Shown in pieces: positions 24,001 to 26,668 of a stretch of DNA of 26,668 bases. The position numbers were made by a program, and so were the translations under genes. Position 1 is the first letter of the stretch. Each line of letters starts with the position of its first letter. The notes below the pieces were generated by a model that ran no database searches, had not been told where the DNA came from, and was given only the letters and a program-made list of their open reading frames with translations. The DNA comes from Pelargonium nanum. Its lineage: Eukaryota; Streptophyta; Magnoliopsida; Geraniales; Geraniaceae. The DNA lies in contig JAYMTF010001064.1 in the NCBI GenBank assembly GCA_036897485.1, positions 1-26,668 on the forward strand, in the 5' to 3' direction.

Positions 24001-26199
24001 AAATGATTTAACATCATTTTCTTTAATAGCCATGGCACTAATGTTGCCTTTATTTTTGTCATCAGTTATAGAACATAGAGGACTATAACCAATGTTCTCA
24101 GGCTTCCCTATTGCCAGCCTAAATTCTTGTTCAGTTCCCTCACGGTCATCAATTACAGAGAAACCCTTAAGTGTTGCTGAGAGAAAACCACCCCCCAAAT
24201 TGTCAGACTTGAAGAGCAGCCACGCACCACTAGCCTACAAGACATTGCAAAGAGATTAGCCACAACAACACTAAATATTCTGCTATGATAAAAAAAATGC
24301 CAAAAAAAAAACAATAATGAAATATGGATCTTTAGACATGAATGGCTCAGGCAGACTTTAAGAAAAAATATATTAAAAGCCGGGCAGAAAAAGCTGGTCT
24401 CTCATTCAATACAAGATCCTTAAAGCTATTATGCCAATACATCAGTGATAAAAAAAATGAATGAAGGTTACTAGAGTAACTTAACGTTCAACTAATGGCC
24501 ACTAATGAATTTAGTAGGGCCATCTAAGGAGCATACTTCCCGAGACAGACAGAGACACAGGCAAAGAGAGGTACCAGAACAAGATCAAGGTCCACCTCAT
24601 TTGAGCTACAGCTAAGTGCTCATATTCAGCAAATCAAAGGGACGAAAAACTTTCATCGTCAAGGCTTCAATCAACAAAACTAAAGAAACAAATTACCTGT
24701 ACAGTGGCAAGAGATGCATCCCTTGCTACCCCTGTATGTAAGCACAATTCAACTAGATTAATTACAACAGAAACTTTCATAGCAATCCAGGTTTTTCCAT
24801 TCGGGGTTTCAGATTCAGCACCAACTGAATCCTGAGGAGCGACAGGCTCCACCACATCAACTGAAGATGTAACAGAAACATGGTTCAGTGGAGGCACAGT
24901 ATGAGGAGTCTCAGAAAAGTTAGACACCGCACATTCAGTAATTATCTGATACTCCGTGTTTGACAGAACTGCTTTCAATTCTTCTATCTGTAGAAAATAA
25001 ACTTCAGAGTTTATATATATATATAAAAAAACATTTGTAACTGAAGCGACAAAAAATGAAATTTTCAATTCCAAGGAAAACTGATGCCTGGAACACTATC
25101 TTAATGAACCTGCAACGCATTACCTGGATAGCAGCTTCTGTACTTGGTATTTTATGCGACAAGTCACGTAATGACCTCTGAACTACAACAGACACCCCCT
25201 TCACATCTTGAATTATGCTTTCACCTATTTCTGTTCCACTACCAACATTTAAATTGATGTCCTCAACCTACATAAAATAACAAATACAATTAGCACTCAA
25301 ATAGTAAAGCTGAGTTCAGGAGCTTAAAAGAGGTACAAGATGACGAGTCAACAATATAACCTTGAAGTTGGAGATAAGTGAGCAACACTAATAGGCTTGA
25401 GAGAGACCAATAATTCTAACAGCTAAAACCCCATGCAAAAAATTATTTTTTATCTTTTGATTACTTTTCTATTACATGCACTAATTAAATAAAGTCAGGC
25501 CAAGTGGGATCCCATTTCCTTGAGTCCATTAATACCATAAAACCAATATACCAAAGCCTGTTCTCATAAAAATCTCACCAGAACTGTTAGCACTTCCAAA
25601 TGGACAGCATTAATCTCACTTTTACTTCCAGAAAACCACTGAAAGGTGTTCTGGACAGTTATATGAACAATGTCAAGCTTCAAATAACTGTCATTGCCAA
25701 AACTCAAAATAATTAGATTTCATAGTTCTTAATCATATTGAAAGTAACTGAAAAGAAGAATTTAGATCAGGAACCAAATTAGGAAAACAAATACGATAAA
25801 TGACACCATAAGCTTAGCTTACTCAAGACTGTCTGTTCTTCGAGGCATTAATATTATAGGCTTCCTGAGTGAAAGATCCAACTTAACAGCAGGTGATCCA
25901 TCAATTTCACTCGTGGTAAAGGACTTCTCAGAATTCGTCACTTGATCTTTTATCTTGACAACATTCTTTGAGTTCTCGGGAACAAGGCCCAAAAAGTAAC
26001 TGACAATCTACGTACCAAATTTTGAGACATGAGAAAGCTAACTAGAACTCAGAGTAAGAGCAAATAAGAATAAAAATTAGGTTACCTCCTGAACAAAGCG
26101 GTTCAAATACACAATGCGTACTTCCGAAAGCTGCCCAAAAAGGCTATACTCATAACCTTTGTAGTCATCATCATCAACACTAAATGAAGAAAAAACCAA
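926..26199 (-). CDS. VPS13: VPS13-family bridge-like lipid transfer protein (plant VPS13M type), 3' part, 38 exons
   Basis: VPS13 proteins are long hydrophobic-groove proteins that move lipids in bulk between membranes at organelle contacts. Exons, 5' to 3': 26086-26199, 25823-26007, 25579-25687, 25124-25267, 24697-24987, 23584-24234, 23287-23478, 22581-22684, 22036-22325, 21849-21933, 21428-21760, 20330-20692, 19756-20242, 19074-19237, 18036-18198, 17664-17933, 16160-16357, 15368-15410, 14310-14434, 13677-14186, 12310-13071, 11604-11677, 11175-11523, 10974-11072, 10746-10901, 10259-10440, 9281-9802, 8415-8592, 8178-8314, 6473-6599, 5586-5807, 5148-5507, 4130-4288, 3772-4053, 3131-3346, 2945-2997, 2547-2655, 926-1273 (TAA stop 926-928). 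Every junction is GT-AG and the phases agree throughout. The reading frame stays open for about 3,051 residues and looks intact. The family is usually about 4,100-4,300 residues in plants, so roughly 1,100 N-terminal residues (chorein domain) are outside. Whether it is the M1 or M2 paralogue cannot be told without that part. Confidence 0.96.
1513..1638. repeat. Tandem duplication, 62-bp period, two copies
   Basis: The unit starting GGGAGCGGACCTAGG at 1513 is repeated from 1575, with only a 2-base expansion (AAGAGG to AAGAGAGG) in the second copy. It lies in the last intron of the VPS13 gene. Near identity suggests a recent duplication. Confidence 0.9.
1673..1750. repeat. Tandem duplication, 39-bp period, two copies
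   Basis: ATTTTTATAAAAATTAGAA starts at 1673 and again at 1712, and each copy continues through CTCGAAATGCTATAATA. The copies are nearly identical. They follow directly after the 62-bp duplication in the same intron. Confidence 0.9.
2045..2131 (+). pseudogene. Possible LINE-type C-terminal coding remnant
   Basis: Read on the plus strand from 2045, the frame gives GVGRPKLIWNVERKGINAEV and stops with TGA at 2129. A G-R-P-K/R-L-x-W phrase is often seen near the C-terminus of plant LINE-type reverse transcriptase proteins. Only about 28 residues remain and the match is from memory, so this is weak. It lies in an intron, antisense to VPS13. Confidence 0.25.
2121..2395. repeat. Tandem duplication, 137-bp period, two copies
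   Basis: AGAGAGGATGAAGTGAAGGA starts at 2121 and again at 2258. Both copies continue through GTGTACCCCAATAGTGTTGT and end near AATATTGGGATCTC. They are more diverged than the 62- and 39-bp repeats, with several substitutions, so they are older. It is in the last VPS13 intron. Confidence 0.88.
3069..3111. repeat. (AG)n microsatellite, about 21 units
   Basis: An uninterrupted AG run in the intron between exons 3131-3346 and 2945-2997. On the gene strand it is (CT)n, starting about 20 bases after the splice donor at 3130. Such runs are length-variable. Confidence 0.97.
3131..4288 (-). CDS. VPS13: VPS13 exons 33-35: C-terminal PH-like domain
   Basis: Window residues about 2664-2882. YYEEHFVVPYKRIVLVTNKR then VMLLQ, KIMWDVPWEELMAVELAKAG and HLMLHLKNFKRSEN are the strands of the PH-like domain that closes VPS13 proteins; the invariant W of IMWDVPW and the R of TNKR are present. 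In yeast Vps13 and human VPS13s this domain helps to target membranes. Exon 3772-4053 ends with KCLMLK at a GTAAGT donor that lies next to a probable LTR. Exon 3131-3346 then leads out of the PH domain through SSEQEPKGRCTLCRKQ, a Cys-containing stretch, into the last tripod. Confidence 0.93.
3431..3766 (+). mobile_element. Probable solo LTR, copia-like
   Basis: It starts TGTTAAGACTTCC and ends TTTCAACA, giving TG...CA ends over 336 bp. Inside are a TATA-like stretch followed by GAGTTCATTGTACTAAACAC (about 3580-3605) and a late T/C-rich part, CTTGTGTTCACTAATTTTAT, as in plant copia LTRs. No matching 5-bp target duplication was seen, so the exact ends are uncertain. It occupies most of the intron 3347-3771 and no internal element sequence is present. 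It is a fossil. Confidence 0.5.
4289..5147. other. Intron, 859 bases, no gene
   Basis: The intron between exons 5148-5507 and 4130-4288 is A/T-rich. Around 4980-5060 it has repeated CGATTC/GATTCATGATT words, like degenerate dispersed repeats seen in plant introns, but I cannot define element ends. Nothing coding is seen on either strand. Confidence 0.6.
5148..8592 (-). CDS. VPS13: VPS13 exons 28-32: conserved C-terminal APT1 / ATG2_C-like region
   Basis: Window residues about 2322-2663, in exons 8415-8592, 8178-8314, 6473-6599, 5586-5807 and 5148-5507. Conserved family phrases are FKLILGHLQLDNQLPLTLMP, IHEPIIWALVDFYNNLQLDR and NPLHLIFSVDVLGMTSSTLA, then the Gly-rich amphipathic helices EALAQGFAFGVSGVVTKPVE and FGFAQGLGRAVIGFIVQPVS. 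The last two match the four-helix (DH-like, ATG2_C) segment that in yeast and human VPS13 binds lipid droplets or mitochondria. A long intron (6600-8177) carrying a Mutator-like element separates exons 29 and 30, but the frame is preserved (GA + C gives Asp). Confidence 0.94.
5808..6472. other. Intron, 665 bases, with possible LTR-type relic
   Basis: Mostly A/T-rich. At 6197-6225 the words TTGAACCCAGGACCT and TTTCTGATACAT resemble the primer-binding-site side of a decayed minus-strand LTR element (compare CTCTGATACCA at 12071). The remainder cannot be assigned. No coding sequence is seen. Confidence 0.35.
6720..8055. mobile_element. Long-TIR DNA transposon, Mutator-like or foldback, non-autonomous
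   Basis: The two ends are inverted, diverged copies of each other. Left GATATGCG then ATTTTT, ATACATGAAC and TTTTCAATTTTGTACAAAT matches the complement of the right end (GACATGCCCATTTTT, ATACATGAAT and so on). The similarity continues inward through TTATTTCTAATT, TACATCATGAAATAAGAC and a perfect 17-base core GGTTGATTCTGCAGTGC at about 7118-7134, facing 7671-7690. The terminal inverted repeats are thus about 400 bases each, around a roughly 530-base centre. No transposase is visible and I found no clean 9-bp target duplication. It fills most of the intron 6600-8177, which is still spliced in frame in the model. Confidence 0.75.
8593..9280. other. Intron, 688 bases, no gene
   Basis: An A/T-rich intron between exons 9281-9802 and 8415-8592. 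The words GCAGGAACTTTGTGCA occur twice (about 8792 and 8873), suggesting a small local duplication. An (AG)n run at 9020-9053 is listed separately. Nothing else recognisable. Confidence 0.6.
9020..9053. repeat. (AG)n microsatellite, 17 units
   Basis: A pure AG run in the VPS13 intron 8593-9280; it reads (CT)n on the gene strand. Confidence 0.97.
9281..14186 (-). CDS. VPS13: VPS13 exons 20-27: VAB / SHR-BD adaptor-binding region with dysferlin-like insert
   Basis: Window residues 1438-2321. The VAB domain of yeast Vps13 binds adaptor proteins through repeats that each hold an invariant Asn; it corresponds to the SHR-BD family first noted in plants. Here repeat-like starts with Asn are VRNNTDIILDVCLAS (exon 13677-14186), LSISNLLPLAAEYSVLEKQ (12310-13071), FMTFTNRCGANIFIKL (10746-10901) and IRIENRTTSKTISIRQFG (10259-10440 into 9281-9802). 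A related unit in 11175-11523 reads IRVYAPYWFAISRCPPLTLK, with Ile where Asn would be expected. Exon 11175-11523 also has a basic loop (EKKRKRKIALPFHSKKK) that could be a surface charge patch. Exon 12310-13071 (762 nt) is the longest in the window and opens with a dysferlin-like motif, listed separately. Confidence 0.9.
9844..9954 (+). mobile_element. Solo LTR of the intronic TRIM-like family, plus orientation
   Basis: It starts TGTTGAA and carries GTGGAAGCCCAAGCCATTAT, the same LTR sequence seen in the opposite orientation at 10076-10222 and 12082-12237. It is flanked by GTAAT on both sides (9839-9843 and 9955-9959), as expected for a 5-bp target duplication. It is a shortened, old copy without internal sequence. 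Confidence 0.7.
9960..10222 (-). mobile_element. Shortened TRIM-like LTR element, minus orientation
   Basis: A right-hand LTR of 147 bp (10076-10222) reads TGTTGAAGTGGG...TTTGACA on the minus strand. It abuts a degenerate primer-binding site (GCTCTTATACCA on the plus strand, 10064-10075) and a short internal part. A partial second LTR begins at 9960. GTAAT flanks both outer ends (9955-9959, 10223-10227). It is a broken fossil, non-coding, in the intron 9803-10258, close to the exon 10259-10440 donor. Confidence 0.75.
11730..12237 (-). mobile_element. TRIM-like LTR element, two LTRs, non-coding
   Basis: On the minus strand an LTR of 156 bp (12082-12237, TGTTGAAGTGGG...TTAGCA) is followed directly by TGGTATCAGAGC (12070-12081), the usual tRNA-Met primer-binding site. 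A 200-base internal part ends in the purine-rich GTGAGGGGAG, and the second LTR of 144 bp follows (11730-11873). TATAT flanks both ends (11725-11729, 12238-12242), though the surroundings are AT repeats. There is no gag-pol, as expected for terminal-repeat retrotransposons in miniature, which move with borrowed proteins. The two LTRs differ at many positions, so the insertion is old. It lies in the intron 11678-12309. Confidence 0.85.
12892..13071 (-). other. Dysferlin/peroxin (DysF)-like motif inside the VAB region
   Basis: The first 60 residues of exon 12310-13071 read GWEWIDDWNLD, then DGWVYAPNIESLKW, then RQRRWTRHRK. The order W-x-W-x-D-x-W, x-GW-x-Y-x-x-x, W, and R-x-R-R-W-x-R is the signature of DysF domains, known from ferlins and from the yeast peroxins Pex30/Pex23. 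DysF folds are beta-sandwiches held by stacked Trp/Arg residues. It sits between the first and second VAB-type repeats. Its role here is unknown. I recall Arabidopsis VPS13M having the same stretch, so it is probably conserved rather than new to this plant. Confidence 0.7.
13072..13676. other. Intron, 605 bases, nothing recognised
   Basis: An A/T-rich intron between exons 13677-14186 and 12310-13071. No coding sequence, element ends or repeats seen. Confidence 0.6.
13755..13775 (-). other. FFAT-like motif in VPS13 (EFFETEK)
   Basis: Exon 13677-14186 encodes TDEFFETEKYDP. The core EFFETEK is close to the FFAT consensus E-F-F-D-A-x-E, which binds VAP proteins of the ER. Position 4 is Glu instead of Asp and position 5 is Thr instead of Ala, and it sits between VAB repeats, where it could be buried. 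Animal and yeast VPS13 proteins contact the ER through FFAT motifs elsewhere in the chain. Confidence 0.4.
14310..16357 (-). CDS. VPS13: VPS13 exons 17-19: C2-like domain
   Basis: Window residues about 1300-1437, in exons 16160-16357, 15368-15410 and 14310-14434. The run VKWNEVFFFKVDSPDHYILE followed by LVVTDLGKGDPIGFFSAPLN is the classic second half of a C2 domain: W-N-E-x-F-x-F, then a strand ending in V-x-D, then G-x-x-x-x-x-L. C2 domains bind membranes, often through calcium held by loop aspartates. Here the loop after VTD reads LGKGDP, so calcium ligands look sparse and calcium-independent binding is as likely. The middle exon is only 43 nt, yet both its junctions restore the frame exactly (phase 0 in, phase 1 out). 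Confidence 0.8.
15036..15193 (+). mobile_element. Solo LTR with exact 5-bp target duplication
   Basis: 158 bp starting TGTGAAGATTAGG and ending ATATTTACA, flanked on both sides by ATATG (15031-15035 and 15194-15198). It contains a TATA box (TATAAAGGAG, about 15131) followed by CTCTTGTTCTAGTGATCAC, the layout of a small plant LTR promoter and R region, copia or TRIM-like. No internal sequence remains, as after LTR-LTR recombination. It is a fossil in the VPS13 intron 14435-15367. Confidence 0.8.
15411..16159. other. Intron, 749 bases, nothing recognised
   Basis: An A/T-rich intron between exons 16160-16357 and 15368-15410. No element ends, repeats or coding sequence were recognised on either strand. 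Confidence 0.6.
16358..17251. other. Intron part, 894 bases, nothing recognised
   Basis: The A/T-rich 3' part (in gene sense) of the intron 16358-17663, left of the MITE. Several open frames occur on the plus strand between 16828 and 17412, but they are A/T-driven, overlap one another and show no family features. Confidence 0.55.
17261..17593. mobile_element. Mutator-like MITE, 333 bp, with 9-bp target duplication
   Basis: The ends are GGAATAAGGTCCAAATTAGT on the left and the complement of GGAAAAAGGTCCAAATTAGT on the right. Inverted similarity continues inward through CCCTCAACTATCAAACGAG and GGACATTCCGTCAAAT, so the whole element can fold into a hairpin. TAAAAATAA stands directly outside both ends (17252-17260 and 17594-17602), an exact 9-bp duplication as made by Mutator superfamily transposases. 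It codes for nothing. It ends 70 bases from the exon 17664-17933 donor side of the intron. Confidence 0.9.
17664..19237 (-). CDS. VPS13: VPS13 exons 14-16: groove-like segment between the tripods and the C2-like domain
   Basis: Window residues 1117-1315, in exons 19074-19237, 18036-18198 and 17664-17933. Sequence such as MVPLFNISLSGVGFSLHGRT, LNSTISFSLVARSYNDKYES and RDLNLNVSVSNANMIIQAY alternates hydrophobic and polar residues like the other groove strands, so the tripod modules appear to sit as an insert between RBG units. Exon 17664-17933 carries a short GLSVVDVHHKKNYFIIPQNK stretch and a Lys/Arg-rich run, then ends with RTMVTIIIADGQ, which probably starts the C2-like fold in the next exons. 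Junction phases are 2/1, 0 and 0. The assignment to groove is by pattern only; the reading frame itself is secure. Confidence 0.85.
18199..19073. other. Intron, 875 bases, nothing recognised
   Basis: An A/T-rich intron between exons 19074-19237 and 18036-18198. A short AAAT run lies near 18765-18782. No element ends or coding sequence recognised. Confidence 0.6.
19238..19755. other. Intron, 518 bases, nothing recognised
   Basis: An A/T-rich intron between exons 19756-20242 and 19074-19237. No repeats or coding sequence recognised. Confidence 0.6.
19756..21933 (-). CDS. VPS13: VPS13 exons 10-13: two adjacent VPS62/DUF946 beta-tripod modules
   Basis: Window residues about 694-1116. Module 1 shows three related units: VYVFWRPHAPPGFVVLGDYL (exon 21849-21933), CSVWLPEAPKGYVALGCVVS (21428-21760) and SLAFWRVDNSVGTFLPAD (20330-20692). 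Module 2 repeats the scheme with LSIWRPVVPQGMVYFGDIAV (20330-20692), ISFWMPQAPPGFVTLGCIAC and FSIWMVGNELGTFIVR (both 19756-20242). The pattern is aromatic-Trp-x-Pro-x-x-P-x-G-hydrophobic-x-x-x-G, with a third unit that loses the PxG step. This is the VPS62 (DUF946, beta-tripod) family signature; plants also have stand-alone copies. Its role in VPS13 is not known to me; accessory membrane or partner binding is an inference. The exon 11/12 junction is read as donor GTACGT at 21427, which keeps the loop the length I remember from homologues. Confidence 0.9.
21060..21370. repeat. Two copies of a dispersed repeat (CTTAAGCTRTTAAGTKGAGGG family)
   Basis: Copy 1 (about 21060-21150) and copy 2 (about 21255-21370) share CTTAAGCT-TTAAGT-GAGGGC, TATCAAGC followed by TCTTAAAC/TCTCAAAC, and a final TTTCAGTG/CTTCCAAT region. 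A third copy starts near 26555. The words are like the 5' part of LTR-type repeats that sit next to CTCTGATACCATG in eudicots, but no primer-binding site is next to them here. Both copies are in the intron 20693-21427. Confidence 0.55.
22036..26199 (-). CDS. VPS13: VPS13 exons 1-9 of the window: lipid-groove (RBG-type) segments and acidic linker
   Basis: Window residues 1-693. The segment has alternating hydrophobic beta-strand patterns and short helices, as in the repeating beta-groove of VPS13. Typical stretches are AVKLDLSLRKPIILMPRRTD (25823-26007), INAVHLEVLTVLVEDINLNV across the exon 3/4 junction, RDLSHKIPSTEAAIQ (25124-25267) and VLKGDAVEMSANALGLTMES (22036-22325). In known VPS13 structures these strands line the trough that holds lipid acyl chains. 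Exon 23287-23478 looks like a disordered acidic loop (SASEEDQVYFEDDYNG) between groove units, and the exon 24697-24987 region also has a Pro/Ser-rich loop. Exon 23584-24234 (217 residues) is the largest piece here. The first exon seen begins at phase 0 after an AG acceptor, so coding sequence continues to the right of the window. Confidence 0.93.
22685..23286. other. Intron, 602 bases, nothing recognised
   Basis: An A/T-rich intron between exons 23287-23478 and 22581-22684. Open frames on both strands here are short and A/T-driven. Confidence 0.6.
23386..23418 (-). other. FFAT-like motif in acidic linker of VPS13 (EEDQVYFEDDY)
   Basis: Exon 23287-23478 encodes SASEEDQVYFEDDYNG. A FFAT core has an aromatic at position 2, Phe at position 3 and an acidic flank before it; VYFEDDY has Tyr-Phe-Glu with an EED flank. 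Position 5 is Asp rather than the preferred Ala. The surrounding loop is polar and probably disordered, so exposure to VAP is plausible. Binding is an inference. Confidence 0.4.
24235..24696. other. Intron, 462 bases, nothing recognised
   Basis: An A/T-rich intron between exons 24697-24987 and 23584-24234. No repeats or coding sequence recognised. Confidence 0.6.
25268..25578. other. Intron, 311 bases, nothing recognised
   Basis: An intron between exons 25579-25687 and 25124-25267. Nothing recognised. Confidence 0.6.
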
Positions 26200-26668
26200 C
26201 TGCATAACCATGCATAAATGTTAATCCATATGCCAGTAATAGATAAATGAAATACACAAACAATAATAATAAAAATAAGCGAAAGGTCTCTTGCATTGCT
26301 TGACATTTCAGTGGACTAATCATTCCTTCTCCCAAATTCCTTTGTATAGTGGCATAATGCCATTTACCCTTAAATCAAGAAACTATGTTAACTATTTTCA
26401 GAGAGCATTATCTGGATTAGTTGACGGGCCTCCATTTCTTGCACTCCCTACACAATCACTCAATAAATGCACAATAACACTGACATGAATGGACTTGATG
26501 GTTGAGGATTTCCAAAGTGGTTTCCTAAACTAGAAACAATTTAACTTGTGGAGTTTTAAATTTACTCTAATTCAAAAACTTAAGTTGTTAGGTGGAGGGC
26601 CTAACTAGTATATCAAGTAGTCTCAAACTTCACATTCTTTCAGAGAGGAATATTTTACCATCCAAACC
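26200..26668. other. Partial VPS13 intron up to the window edge
   Basis: No exon with VPS13 features was found between 26200 and the right edge, so this is the start-side intron of the first visible exon. From about 26555 it holds a third copy of the CTTAAG repeat family (AACTTAAGTTGTTAGGTGGA at 26576, TATCAAGTAGTCTCAAAC at 26611), which runs out of the window. Confidence 0.65.

Noticed and set aside
1-26668. A new multi-gene system, CRISPR array, tRNA or rRNA
   Set aside because: The whole right-hand 25 kb is accounted for by one plant gene and its intron insertions; no second gene or RNA gene structure was found.

Overview
The window is plant nuclear DNA, most likely from a eudicot. It has GT-AG introns that are much more A/T-rich than the exons, and the introns carry plant-type mobile elements (Mutator-like, TRIM-like and copia-like). 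Nearly all of it is the 3' two-thirds of one very large gene on the minus strand. The gene encodes a VPS13-family bridge-like lipid transfer protein of the plant VPS13M type (relatives of Arabidopsis VPS13M1/VPS13M2). I placed 38 exons by eye between 26199 and 926. All junctions are GT-AG and all phases agree. Together they total 9,156 nt, or about 3,051 residues plus a TAA stop. The N-terminal chorein part and the promoter lie beyond the right edge.

From N- to C-terminus (right to left) the protein reads: lipid-groove (RBG-type) segments (26199-22036); two adjacent VPS62/DUF946 beta-tripod modules (21933-19756); more groove-like sequence (19237-17664); a C2-like domain (17700-14310); a VAB/SHR-BD adaptor region with a dysferlin-like insert (14186-9281); the conserved APT1/ATG2_C-like C-terminal helices (8592-5148); a PH-like domain (4288-3131); and a third beta-tripod that ends the protein (3250-926). 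Each tripod shows the same three-unit pattern. Two FFAT-like motifs are candidates for binding VAP proteins of the ER.

The introns hold a small museum of mobile elements. They include a long-TIR Mutator-like element (6720-8055), a 333-bp Mutator-like MITE with an exact 9-bp target duplication (17261-17593), a TRIM-like LTR element with PBS and polypurine tract (11730-12237), a head-on pair of copies of the same family sharing three GTAAT target sites (9839-10227), a solo LTR with an exact ATATG duplication (15036-15193) and a probable LTR touching a splice donor (3431-3766). The last intron contains three different tandem duplications. Left of the gene's stop (1-925) is 3' flank with a possible LINE tail and a G-rich hAT-like repeat. 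I saw no second gene, tRNA, rRNA or CRISPR array. All positions were read by eye without alignment software.
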